Positions 23,214 to 30,994 of a stretch of 34,689 nt of DNA are shown here, one piece after another (position 1 is the stretch's first letter; the number at the start of each line of letters is the position of its first letter). Source of the DNA: CAZUVQ01 sp964623915 (GTDB lineage: Bacteria > Bacillota > Clostridia > UMGS1883 > UMGS1540); the NCBI GenBank assembly GCA_964623915.1, contig CAZUVQ010000003.1:1-34689 (forward strand), written 5' to 3'. The translations under genes were made by a program, and so were the position numbers. The notes below the pieces were generated by a model. The model was not told the DNA's origin, made no database searches, and saw only the letters and a list, made by a program, of their open reading frames with translations.

Positions 23214-23242
23214 ATTATATCAATTTTTTCGTTATCAGTAAA
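23214..23242 (-). promoter_or_regulatory. Probable promoter of the vanW-parE-araC unit
   Basis: On the - strand: TTTACT (23242-23237), 17-bp spacer, TATAAT (23219-23214). A second TATAAT at 23208-23203 is another possible -10. The rest of the 250-bp divergent gap (23243-23340) is AT-rich with no structure I can support. Confidence 0.5.
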
Positions 23243-23340
23243 GCTTATTTTGAAAAAACACATAAAATTCATATTATTGTATACAATTTGTAACAAATTA
23301 ACCAAATTCTGAAAAAAATCTTATTATTAATGCAAAAAAC

Positions 23341-23383
23341 ACTATGAAAACGGTATTTTAATTGACAAAAAAAATACCATAGT
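23341..23383. promoter_or_regulatory. Large palindrome around the folT -35 box (candidate operator)
   Basis: Two nested inverted repeats share one centre: ACTATG (23341-23346) with CATAGT (23378-23383), and GGTATTTT (23352-23359) with AAAATACC (23371-23378). The -35 hexamer (23362-23367) lies in the centre, and the -10 starts two bases after the right edge. A dimeric repressor bound here would block RNA polymerase. The element lies upstream of the RNA start, so it is DNA-level and not a leader hairpin. I match it to no known regulator. Confidence 0.5.
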
Positions 23384-23390
23384 ATATAAT
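23362..23390 (+). promoter_or_regulatory. Perfect sigma-A promoter of the folT-hflX-yigZ-mnmA operon
   Basis: Exact TTGACA (23362-23367), 17-bp spacer and exact TATAAT (23385-23390). The transcript would start near 23397, only about 26 nt before the folT ATG, leaving no room for a riboswitch. Confidence 0.9.
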
Positions 23391-23422
23391 TGTGTAAATC
23401 AAATACTGAAAGGAAGTTTTTA

Positions 23423-23938
23423 ATGAAAAGGACAAAAGTTTTTATAGCCCTCGGGCTTTTATGTACACTTGAAATTGTGCTCACCCGTTTTGTGCAAATA
23501 CCGGTGGCAATAGGAACATTTACGGACAGAGTTTCTCTTGGATTTTTGCCTATAATGTTATCAGGTGCATTTTTCGGGCCGGTTACGGGAGGCATAACTG
23601 GCGGAGTTGCGGATATAATAAGAGCTATACTGTTTCCACAGGGACCCTTTAATCCGCTTTTTTCAATTTCTGCCATACTCCGCGGAATTATATACGGTAT
23701 AATATTACACAAAAAGATAACCTTCCCGAGAATGCTCATATCAAGCATTATTATTTTTATTTTGATAAACAACTTGCTGACGGATTATTTTATAAGTATT
23801 TCATACGGCAATCCTTTTACTGCAGTACTTGTGAGCAGAATACTTACTACTTCAGCAAATCTTGTTGTTCAGTTGTTAATAGGCAGTGCGATAGGTTTAC
23901 CCCTTGAAAGGAAAATTGGATATGTTCGAAAATGGTAG
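23423..23938 (+). CDS. folT: ECF transporter S component, folate type
   Basis: This is a substrate-binding membrane subunit (171 residues, about six membrane segments) that works with a shared EcfA-EcfA'-EcfT energising module to import a vitamin. It matches the FolT family: RVSLGFLPIMLSGAFFGPVTGG, then GGVADIIRAILFPQGPFNPLF, then ILRGIIYGIIL. The likely substrate is folate or a derivative. No ecfA or ecfT gene lies in the window, as usual for group II ECF systems. The ATG at 23423 has AAAGGAAG upstream; an in-frame start nearer the promoter would begin at the -10 box. hflX overlaps its last 17 nt. Confidence 0.88.
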   Translation: MKRTKVFIALGLLCTLEIVLTRFVQIPVAIGTFTDRVSLGFLPIMLSGAFFGPVTGGITGGVADIIRAILFPQGPFNPLFSISAILRGIIYGIILHKKITFPRMLISSIIIFILINNLLTDYFISISYGNPFTAVLVSRILTTSANLVVQLLIGSAIGLPLERKIGYVRKW

Positions 23939-25190
23939 CATAAAAGAAAAGGCAATTTTAGTTGGAGTTCACCGTGATCTTCGTAATATTTTACTGGATA
24001 CAACCGATGAGTCCATGCGTGAGCTTGCCTTATTGGCTGAAACAGCCGACGCAGAAGTCCTTGGTGAAATTGTTCAAAACAGAGAAACCCCTGACAATGC
24101 AACTTATGTTGGTGAGGGAAAACTTACTGAAATACACGAAGCATGTGAAGCACTTGAAGCAAACCTTGTTATTTTTGATGATGAGCTTTCCGGCTCTCAG
24201 CTTAAAAACATTGAAAAGGTTGTGCCTGTCAGGGTTATTGACCGCTCCGCTTTGATACTTGACATTTTTGCCGCAAGGGCACTTTCGGGCGAAGGCAAGC
24301 TTCAGGTTGAGCTGGCACAGCTTAAATATTATCTTCCTCGCCTTGGCGGGGGATATACATCTCTTTCAAGGCTTGGAGGAGGTATAGGCACAAGGGGTCC
24401 CGGCGAAACAAAGATAGAAACTGACCGCCGTTATATAAGAACACGTATTTATACGCTTGAAAAGGAAATCGAAGCAATAGGAAAACACAGAGAACTCATC
24501 AGGGCAAGAAGAAGGAAAAATGAAGTACCCACAGTTGCAATCGTAGGCTACACAAATGCCGGAAAATCAACGCTATTAAATTATTTGACAGGTGCAGGTG
24601 TTTTGGCGGAAAACAAGCTGTTTGCTACGCTTGACCCTACGGCACGAGCACTTTCTATGCCCGATGGCAGGGAGGCAATGCTCATTGATACGGTGGGTTT
24701 TATAAGAAAACTGCCGCACCATCTTATAGAGGCTTTTAAATCCACGCTTGAGGAAGCCGTTTATGCAGATGTATTGCTGCATATTATTGATTCATCGAGT
24801 GAGGAATCCGAAAACCAGATAGAGGTTGTAAATGCACTTTTGCATGAGCTTGGTGCTGACGGTAAACCTATAATTTCTGTATACAATAAAGTTGATTTGT
24901 GCGAGGGGGACAGCCCCGCAAGGCTCCCGTACCCTGAAAAAAGCGTATTTATATCCGCCCATACCGGTAATGGAGTAGATGCACTAATACAAGCAATAGA
25001 CGAGGTTTTACCCGGTAAGCGCATAAAAATGAAAATTCTTGTTCCCTATACAAGCGGTCAAATTGTAAATGAAGTGCGCCGTCTTGATTCCATTCTTTCT
25101 GAGGATTTTACTCCTGATGGCACGTTGATTGAGTTTATGGCTGACCCAAAGGCATTTTCAGATTATAAACATCTATCTTTAAAGGAATAA
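23922..25190 (+). CDS. hflX: Ribosome-associated GTPase HflX
   Basis: HflX binds the 50S subunit and splits or rescues stalled ribosomes, especially under heat or antibiotic stress. The 422-residue protein has an N-terminal nucleotide-binding domain, the linker with RLGGGIGTRGPGETKIETDR (about 147-166), a coiled-coil stretch, and a TRAFAC G domain. In the G domain, GYTNAGKS (199-206) is the P loop, DTVGF is switch II and NKVD is the guanine-specificity motif. The ATG at 23922 has AAAGGA nine bases upstream; an earlier in-frame TTG at 23904 lies before that site. It overlaps folT by 17 nt and is followed two bases later by the YigZ gene, so the operon is tight. Confidence 0.95.
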   Translation: MFENGSIKEKAILVGVHRDLRNILLDTTDESMRELALLAETADAEVLGEIVQNRETPDNATYVGEGKLTEIHEACEALEANLVIFDDELSGSQLKNIEKVVPVRVIDRSALILDIFAARALSGEGKLQVELAQLKYYLPRLGGGYTSLSRLGGGIGTRGPGETKIETDRRYIRTRIYTLEKEIEAIGKHRELIRARRRKNEVPTVAIVGYTNAGKSTLLNYLTGAGVLAENKLFATLDPTARALSMPDGREAMLIDTVGFIRKLPHHLIEAFKSTLEEAVYADVLLHIIDSSSEESENQIEVVNALLHELGADGKPIISVYNKVDLCEGDSPARLPYPEKSVFISAHTGNGVDALIQAIDEVLPGKRIKMKILVPYTSGQIVNEVRRLDSILSEDFTPDGTLIEFMADPKAFSDYKHLSLKE

Positions 25191-25192
25191 AA

Positions 25193-25816
25193 ATGAAGGA
25201 TTACAGAACGGTAAAAAAAGAGGCGAGAGCGGAAATTGTACAAAAAAAATCAAGGTTTATTGCCTCGGTGAAGCCTTGTATAAACGAAGATGCGGCGATA
25301 GGCTTTATTAATGAGGTGAAATCACGTTACCGTGATGCCTCCCATAATGTCTATGCTTACATATGCCGTGAAAACAATGCCCAGCGTTACAGTGATGATG
25401 GTGAGCCGTCAGGAACTGCCGGAATACCCACACTTGATGTTTTACGCAAGGAGGGGCTTTGTGATATCTGCGTTGTTGTAACAAGATATTTCGGGGGAAC
25501 ACTGTTAGGTGCCGGTGGCCTTGTGCGTGCATACGGTAAGGCGACAAAGGAAGGTATTGATGCGGCTATACCGGTTATGATGATTTACAGCGAGATTTTT
25601 TCTTGCGTGTGCGATTATCAGTTGTCAGGCAAGCTTTCATATGAGATAGCTGAAAACGGATTTGTTATAATTGACACAAAATACGAAGAAAACGTTACAT
25701 ATACACTTTGCACAGAAAGTAAAAGAGGCAATGAACTTATTGAAAAATTGACCGAGGCTTCAAACGGAAAAGCAAAAATAGAAAAAATCGGCGAAAAATT
25801 TTATGCTCAGGAATAA
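25193..25816 (+). CDS. IMPACT/YigZ family protein
   Basis: The 207-residue protein belongs to the UPF0029/IMPACT family. The N-terminal domain (about 1-120) carries the family block KKSRFIASV, RYRDASHNVYAY, QRYSDDGEPSGTAGIPTL and VVVTRYFGGTLLGAGGLVRAYG. A C-terminal ferredoxin-like DUF1949 domain follows. Eukaryotic IMPACT regulates Gcn2; the bacterial role is not firmly established, and some members have been called peptidases without strong proof. The ribosome site AAAGGA lies inside the end of hflX. Genes of this family often neighbour translation or ribosome genes, as here with hflX and mnmA. Confidence 0.93.
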   Translation: MKDYRTVKKEARAEIVQKKSRFIASVKPCINEDAAIGFINEVKSRYRDASHNVYAYICRENNAQRYSDDGEPSGTAGIPTLDVLRKEGLCDICVVVTRYFGGTLLGAGGLVRAYGKATKEGIDAAIPVMMIYSEIFSCVCDYQLSGKLSYEIAENGFVIIDTKYEENVTYTLCTESKRGNELIEKLTEASNGKAKIEKIGEKFYAQE

Positions 25817-25837
25817 CACTGATTGGGAGAGATTTTT

Positions 25838-26860
25838 TTGAAAAAAGTTCTTGTTGGTATGAGTGGCGGCGTTGATAGTGCTGTAACTGCCGCTCTTTTA
25901 AATAAAGAGGGTTATCACGTTACGGGAGTAACATTAAAATTATGGAGGGAAAGCGGCAGTGCTGATGAGGATGCGGCAAATGTTGCGGCTCAGATAGGCA
26001 TACCACATAAAACTATTGACTACAGTAAGCGTTTTTATGATACGGTAGTAAATTATTTTACAGATGAATACAAAAGAGGAAGAACACCTAACCCATGCGT
26101 TGTCTGTAACAGGGAGCTGAAGCTTGCGGCACTTTCAGAGATTGCCGAAAAAGAGGGAATACCATATATTGCTACAGGTCACTATGCTGTTACAGAGAAA
26201 AAAGACGGTAAGGTTTTTTTATACAGAGGGAAAAACAGAAATAAAGACCAGAGCTATTTTCTTTATGATATAACACGCAGTCAGATTGAAAAGCTAATTT
26301 TTCCGCTTGGCACATATTCAAAGGATGAGGTTCGTGAAATTGCAGAAAAAATGAACATCAAAATTGCAAAAAAACCTGATAGCCAGGAAATTTGTTTTCT
26401 GCCCGACGGAAAATACGGTGAGTTTATCGCTCGATATGCAAAAGAACTGCCTCCAGAAGGTAACATTGTCGATAAATACGGCAATATTCTCGGAAGGCAT
26501 AACGGTATATATAACTATACAATAGGACAACGAAAGGGTTTAGGTTCCTTCGGCAGGCCTGTTTTTGTAACAAAAATTAATGTTGCAGATAATACAATAT
26601 GTATTGGCGACGATGAATACAGTGATACTGTCAGAATAAGAAAATTTCATGCAACAGGTGATTATGAGCCGGTATTTCCAATAAAGGCAACCGCAAAAAT
26701 ACGCTACAGGGCAAAAGAAGCCGAGTGCGTTGCAACGCAATGCGAGGAATACGTTGAAATTAAATTTTCAAGCCCTCAAAGGGCGGTAACTCCGGGTCAG
26801 TCGGTTGTACTTTATAGTGGTGAAATGGTTTTAGGCGGCGGCGTGATAGAGGCTACGTGA
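25838..26860 (+). CDS. mnmA: tRNA-specific 2-thiouridylase MnmA
   Basis: MnmA puts sulfur on U34 of the Lys, Glu and Gln tRNAs. The 340-residue protein has the ATP-pyrophosphatase P loop SGGVDS (9-14) and TPNPCVVCNREL with the catalytic Cys90. It also has GHYAV, DQSYFLYD, the second conserved Cys186 (PDSQEICFLPDG) and the tRNA-binding YTIGQRKGLG. An extra Cys87 makes a CxxC (most homologs have NPDxxCN), giving three cysteines that might hold an iron-sulfur cluster, as proposed for some MnmA proteins. The start is TTG 25838, six bases after GGAGAG; a TTG at 25823 precedes that site. It is the last gene of the operon and overlaps convergent tatD by 8 bp. Confidence 0.95.
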   Translation: MKKVLVGMSGGVDSAVTAALLNKEGYHVTGVTLKLWRESGSADEDAANVAAQIGIPHKTIDYSKRFYDTVVNYFTDEYKRGRTPNPCVVCNRELKLAALSEIAEKEGIPYIATGHYAVTEKKDGKVFLYRGKNRNKDQSYFLYDITRSQIEKLIFPLGTYSKDEVREIAEKMNIKIAKKPDSQEICFLPDGKYGEFIARYAKELPPEGNIVDKYGNILGRHNGIYNYTIGQRKGLGSFGRPVFVTKINVADNTICIGDDEYSDTVRIRKFHATGDYEPVFPIKATAKIRYRAKEAECVATQCEEYVEIKFSSPQRAVTPGQSVVLYSGEMVLGGGVIEAT

Positions 26861-27614
26861 TATTATAAAACCTCTTTGCGTTTTCTGTTGTTGCACTAAT
26901 CACTTCTTCCGTCTTTATACCTCTTATTTGTGCAATCCTTTCCGCTACAAATGGTAAATATGAGGAATCATTTCTTTTCCCTCTGTGCGGAACTGGTGTT
27001 AAATAAGGACAATCGGTTTCAAGCATTAAGCGGTCAAGCGGAACAAAGTTTGCCACCTCGGCTGTTTTTACGGCATTTTTAAATGTAACGGTTCCACCGA
27101 GAGATATATAAAATCCCATATCAAGCACTATTTTAAGCGTTTCCACGCTTCCTGAAAAGCAGTGCATCACGATATTCAAGTCTTTTGCTTCGGCTTTGAG
27201 AATTTCAAGGCAGTCACGGCAAGCCTCTCGCTCGTGTATAACAACCGGAAGTTCTACCTCCCGTGCAAGGCATAGCTGTTTTGAAAAAACATCTTTCTGT
27301 ACGCTTCTGGGAGAAAAATCATAGTGATAGTCAAGACCTATTTCACCAATGGCAACTGTTTTTTTGTGGCTTGCCATTTTTTTTATCTCTTCATATATTT
27401 CGTCAGAAAATTCAGTTGCGTTGTGGGGGTGAACCCCGACAGCCGCATAAATAAACGGATATTTTTCAGCAAGAGATATGCTTTTACGGCTTGTTTTTAT
27501 ACTGTCACCGTTGTTTATAATGATTTCTACGCCCTGTAGGGGCATACCGGCTAATAATTCATGGCGGTCATTATTAAATGCTTTATCATCATAGTGTGCG
27601 TGTGTGTCGATCAT
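26853..27614 (-). CDS. tatD: TatD-family metal-dependent hydrolase
   Basis: TatD proteins are TIM-barrel, two-metal enzymes with 3'-5' exonuclease or DNase activity. The 253-residue protein shows all usual metal ligands: MIDTHAHYDD at the N terminus, GVHPHNA, EIGLDYHYD near 95, IHERE, MHCFSGS and the terminal LETDCPYLTPVPHRGKRN. The ATG at 27614 follows GGAGG; an in-frame TTG at 27632 is upstream of that site. metG-tatD is a common order in Firmicutes. A terminator hairpin stands between the two here, so tatD depends on read-through. Its 3' end overlaps mnmA by 8 bp on the opposite strand, with no terminator between the converging genes. Confidence 0.94.
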   Translation of the reverse strand: MIDTHAHYDDKAFNNDRHELLAGMPLQGVEIIINNGDSIKTSRKSISLAEKYPFIYAAVGVHPHNATEFSDEIYEEIKKMASHKKTVAIGEIGLDYHYDFSPRSVQKDVFSKQLCLAREVELPVVIHEREACRDCLEILKAEAKDLNIVMHCFSGSVETLKIVLDMGFYISLGGTVTFKNAVKTAEVANFVPLDRLMLETDCPYLTPVPHRGKRNDSSYLPFVAERIAQIRGIKTEEVISATTENAKRFYNIT

Positions 27615-27630
27615 TTTTTCCTCCAAAGCC

Positions 27631-27656
27631 AAAAAAGCGGGCTATCCCGCTTTTTT
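27631..27656. terminator. Intrinsic terminator between metG and tatD
   Basis: AAAAAAGCGGG (27631-27641) pairs perfectly with CCCGCTTTTTT (27646-27656) around a 4-nt loop. On the - strand it starts one base after the metG stop and its T-run ends 16 bp before the tatD start codon. It is bidirectional in form. Since tatD has no space for a promoter downstream of it, the hairpin probably attenuates tatD. Confidence 0.8.
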
Positions 27657-27657
27657 A

Positions 27658-29580
27658 TTAACTGATTTTTATACCGTCGGGCATATCCTTATCAAGCGTC
27701 ACTAAAGATAAATCTTTTTTGTCAGATGCGGCAAGCACCATTCCCTCAGAAAGAACACCACGAAGCTTTACAGGCTTTAAATTAACAATAACGGCAACGT
27801 TTTTGCCGATAAATTCCTCGGGTGAATAGTATTTTGCAATTCCCGATACAATCTGCAATGTCTTTTCTCCAACACGTATTTTTGAAACAAGCAGTTTGTC
27901 AGAGCCTTCAACATAACGTGATTCCAAAACCTTGCCAACTTTTATATCAAGGCGAGCAAAATCCTCAATACTAATAAGGTTTTGTTCCTCCTGTGCTGAT
28001 ACTGGAGCGGTTGTTTTTGTAATTTCCGCTTCGATTTGTGCAAGTTTTTTAGCTTCATCAAGACGATTGAATAGTGGGGTTGCAGTACCTACAAAAGTTC
28101 CGGGCACAGTATTGCCAAAGCTTTGTATGCTTTCCCAATCAGTATTTGCCGCATTTATTTGAGAAAAGATGTTTTTTGCGGTTTCCGGCATGAAAGGCAT
28201 TAGCATTACAGCAATATATCTTATGGATTCTGTAAGGTTATATAAAACAGCACAAAGGCGTTGTTTCTTTTCCTCGTCCTTGGCAAGTGCCCATGGCATT
28301 GTTTCATCAATGTATTTGTTGGAACGCTTTGAAAGATTCATTACTATATCAAGAGCATCTGCCATACGGAAAGTGTCCATTTTCTCCTTGTATGAGTTAA
28401 CCGACTCAGCCGCAAATGCCTTTAACTGCTCATCAACAGGTTCTGCACAGCTATTGTTACTAAGTTCTCCGCCGAAATATTTTGTTATCATGGCTACTGT
28501 TCTGTTTACAAGGTTTCCTAAATTATTGGCAAGATCAGAATTATATCGGGCTATAATAGTTTCATAGGAAATAGTTCCGTCCTGAGCAAAAGGCATTTCA
28601 CTTAAAAGATAATAGCGAACGGCATCAACTCCAAACTGACGGACAAGGTCATCGGCATACATTACATTTCCGCGTGATTTGCTCATCTTATCCATTCCTG
28701 ACAAAAGCCATGGATGACCAAAAACCTGTTTTGGCAAAGGCTCACCTAAAGCCATTAACATAATTGGCCAATAAATTGTATGAAATCTCAATATATCCTT
28801 GCCGATTATATGAACATCCGCCGGCCAGTACTTTTCATAAAGCTCACCTTTTTCATCAGGCGAATAACCTAATGCTGTTATATAATTAGATAGTGCATCA
28901 ATCCAAACATAAACAACGTGTTTATCATCAAAATCAACAGGAATACCCCAATCAAATGACGTTCTTGAAACACACAAATCCTGAAGACCCGGTTTTAAAA
29001 AGTTATTAACCATTTCCTTTTTACGGCTATCAGGCTGAATAAACATGGGGTTTTCCTCAATATGCTTCATGAGGGCATCTTGATATTTACTCATTTTGAA
29101 GAAGTATGCTTCTTCCTTTGTTTTCTTAACAGGCCTGCCACAATCGGGACATAAACCGTTAACAAGCTGTGTTTCTGTGAAAAAAGATTCGTCGGGAACG
29201 CAATACAAGCCTTCATATTCCCCTTTGTAAATATCGCCTTTTTCATATAATTTTTTGAATATTTTTCTAACTGCTTCAATGTGATAATCATCAGTTGTCC
29301 TGATAAATTTATCGTAACTGGCACCCATTAAGTCCCATATCTGACGAATTTGTCCGGCAACACCATCCACATATTCCTTTGGCATCATACCGCACTGCTC
29401 GGCGACTTCCTGGATTTTCTGACCGTGCTCATCTGTGCCTGTCAGAAAAAACACATCAAAACCCAGCATCTTTTTATATCTTGCAATAGCGTCAGTCAAT
29501 ACTACCTCATATGTATTTCCTATATGAGGTTTCCTTGAGGTGTAGGCTATGGCGGTCGTTATATAAAATTTTTCTTTCAT
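27658..29580 (-). CDS. metG: Methionyl-tRNA synthetase
   Basis: MetRS charges tRNA-Met and initiator tRNA. The 640-residue class I synthetase has HIGN (19-22), a metal-binding knuckle with CPDC near 145, KMSKS (298-302) and an anticodon-binding helical domain. A C-terminal Trbp111-type tRNA-binding domain follows (about 535-640, IEDFARLDIKVGKVLESR and LKPVKLRGVLSEGMVLAA). This is the dimeric MetG type with the appended OB fold. The ATG at 29580 has AAAGG upstream; an in-frame TTG at 29589 lies too close to that site. It has its own promoter and a short leader without a T-box or SAM riboswitch. tatD follows after a terminator hairpin. Confidence 0.97.
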   Translation of the reverse strand: MKEKFYITTAIAYTSRKPHIGNTYEVVLTDAIARYKKMLGFDVFFLTGTDEHGQKIQEVAEQCGMMPKEYVDGVAGQIRQIWDLMGASYDKFIRTTDDYHIEAVRKIFKKLYEKGDIYKGEYEGLYCVPDESFFTETQLVNGLCPDCGRPVKKTKEEAYFFKMSKYQDALMKHIEENPMFIQPDSRKKEMVNNFLKPGLQDLCVSRTSFDWGIPVDFDDKHVVYVWIDALSNYITALGYSPDEKGELYEKYWPADVHIIGKDILRFHTIYWPIMLMALGEPLPKQVFGHPWLLSGMDKMSKSRGNVMYADDLVRQFGVDAVRYYLLSEMPFAQDGTISYETIIARYNSDLANNLGNLVNRTVAMITKYFGGELSNNSCAEPVDEQLKAFAAESVNSYKEKMDTFRMADALDIVMNLSKRSNKYIDETMPWALAKDEEKKQRLCAVLYNLTESIRYIAVMLMPFMPETAKNIFSQINAANTDWESIQSFGNTVPGTFVGTATPLFNRLDEAKKLAQIEAEITKTTAPVSAQEEQNLISIEDFARLDIKVGKVLESRYVEGSDKLLVSKIRVGEKTLQIVSGIAKYYSPEEFIGKNVAVIVNLKPVKLRGVLSEGMVLAASDKKDLSLVTLDKDMPDGIKIS

Positions 29581-29614
29581 ATAAATCAAACCTTTCCATT
29601 TAAGTAATAAAACT

Positions 29615-29642
29615 ATTATACCATTTTTTTAATTTTTTTCAA
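29615..29642 (-). promoter_or_regulatory. Sigma-A promoter of metG
   Basis: On the - strand: TTGAAA (29642-29637), 16-bp A-rich spacer, TATAAT (29620-29615). The leader is about 28 nt. Confidence 0.65.
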
Positions 29643-29668
29643 GTATTTTCATTCAATTTAATTTATGT

Positions 29669-29707
29669 AAAACAAAGGCAGAGCCACCAGAGCCCTGCCT
29701 TTGTTTT
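29669..29707 (-). terminator. Terminator after the CBS-domain gene
   Basis: AAAACAAAGGCAG (29669-29681) pairs with CTGCCTTTGTTTT (29695-29707), 13 perfect pairs with a 13-nt loop, T-rich on the - strand side. The stem overlaps the last two bases of the CBS gene's stop codon. Confidence 0.85.
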
Positions 29708-30149
29708 ATTTTTTATCCGGATATTTCTTGTGACAACCCTTTGAAATTTCACAAAGAGCTTCGGCAGCTTCAATTTTAAAGTCACGGCACAAAGCTACAT
29801 CACCAAGTGCTACTATTCCTACAACCTCACCGTTTTCAACAACGGGAATTCTTCTGACTTTGTCTCTTGACATAATATCTGCCACTTCATAAACATCTGC
29901 GTCCGCCTCAACTGTTTTAACGTTTGTGGTCATTATTTCCGAGACAGGAGTTTCAAGAGCGTCAAGACCTCTGGCTATATCACGGATTACAATATCTCTG
30001 TCAGTTACAATGCCGACAACACGTCCTTCATCATCAGCAACTGGAACAGACCCAATATTGTGTTCTCTCATGACTCTTGCTGCATCAATAACACTGCTTT
30101 TCTCCGAAATTACAACTGCCGGTTCTGTCATAATGTCTCTTATCGTCAT
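29706..30149 (-). CDS. Tandem CBS-domain protein
   Basis: The 147-residue stand-alone protein is made of two CBS domains. The first (about 1-58) has IMTEPAVVISEKSSVIDAA and VVGIVTDRDIV; the second (about 70-125) has IMTTNVKTVEADADVYEVA and VVGIVALGDVA. CBS pairs bind adenosine nucleotides such as AMP, ATP or SAM and act as energy or redox sensors. The partner regulated here is unknown. A Cys-containing tail (ISKGCHKKYPDKK) follows. The ATG at 30149 has GGAGG 6 bp upstream; an in-frame start at 30188 has no ribosome site. It follows the QueG-like gene on the same strand and ends at a strong terminator. Confidence 0.92.
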   Translation of the reverse strand: MTIRDIMTEPAVVISEKSSVIDAARVMREHNIGSVPVADDEGRVVGIVTDRDIVIRDIARGLDALETPVSEIMTTNVKTVEADADVYEVADIMSRDKVRRIPVVENGEVVGIVALGDVALCRDFKIEAAEALCEISKGCHKKYPDKK

Positions 30150-30203
30150 AATTACCTCCGAAAGCAGCGGCTCTTTTTCAAACCGCATAGTTATTATGGC
30201 ACA

Positions 30204-30974
30204 TTAATCTTTGTTTAATACTAAAAAAATATTCCAATTTCTAACAAGAGGCTGTTTTCCTCTCCAGGAGAAGGCACGGTCACAATATTTATTTGCAAAC
30301 TGCTTATTTGATAAAGCCGCAATTTCTTCAATGTTAGGCGAAAAAATTAAATTTTCTCTGAAATCAGAAAGAGGAGTTTCTTCGATATCTTTATTATGAG
30401 GACATACTTCCTGACAAATGTCACACCCCCATATAAGACCGCTTTTTATTAAAATTCCTTCTTCTTCTGCCGATAAAATTCCTCGTCTTTGTGAAATTTC
30501 AGAAGCACAGATGCCTTTTTCTATATTACCCGGGCAAGCGGTTTTGCATTTATCGCATCTTATGCATCTTTTTAATAGCGGTTTGTCCTCCTCAAGCCAC
30601 ATATCTGTTTTTATATATCCGATGAATGTGTAGCTGCCATATTTTTCGTTTATTAGCATTCCGCTTTTGCCAAAAAAACCAAGCCCTGCATTATAAGCAT
30701 ATTTTCTTTCAACCGCATCTCCTATATCCGCAAAACTAAAGGCAGTAAAGCCTTTATCTTTTACAAAATCTGCAATTTGGTTTAGATATTTTGCTATTAT
30801 TTTATGATAGTCAAGAGATACGGCATAACGGGAAATGGTTCTTTTCTCATTTGTTTTTATGTAATAGGGGAAAAGACAGACAACGGCATATAATCCGTCA
30901 TCTGTTTTTGTTACCCCCACCTCGGTAATGCCCATATTATGAATAAAGTTTAAAAGCTCTTCCTTCAAATACAA
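30204..30974 (-). CDS. Short QueG-like (epoxyqueuosine reductase family) iron-sulfur protein
   Basis: The 256-residue protein has two [4Fe-4S] sites: CIRCDKCKTACPG (Cys137, 140, 143, 147) and GCDICQEVCP (Cys184, 187, 191). It also has the QueG-type block DIGDAVERKYAYNAGLGFFGKSG (split near residue 90) and GSYTFIGYIKTD. QueG uses cobalamin and two clusters to reduce epoxyqueuosine in tRNA. This protein is about 100 residues shorter than typical QueG (E. coli 379) and lacks the HEAT-like tail, so it may be a minimal QueG or a relative with another substrate. The start is uncertain: TTG 30974 is close to GAAAGGA, and a second in-frame TTG at 30968 is better spaced. No other queuosine gene is nearby. 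Confidence 0.75.
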   Translation of the reverse strand: MYLKEELLNFIHNMGITEVGVTKTDDGLYAVVCLFPYYIKTNEKRTISRYAVSLDYHKIIAKYLNQIADFVKDKGFTAFSFADIGDAVERKYAYNAGLGFFGKSGMLINEKYGSYTFIGYIKTDMWLEEDKPLLKRCIRCDKCKTACPGNIEKGICASEISQRRGILSAEEEGILIKSGLIWGCDICQEVCPHNKDIEETPLSDFRENLIFSPNIEEIAALSNKQFANKYCDRAFSWRGKQPLVRNWNIFLVLNKD

Positions 30975-30994
30975 ACATTCCTTTCCGTAAAAAA

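Noticed and set aside
23391..23422. A folate (THF) riboswitch ahead of folT
   Set aside because: The predicted leader is only about 26 nt, too short for any aptamer.
29581..29614. A T-box or SAM riboswitch ahead of metG
   Set aside because: The leader from the metG promoter is about 28 nt, with no room for either element.
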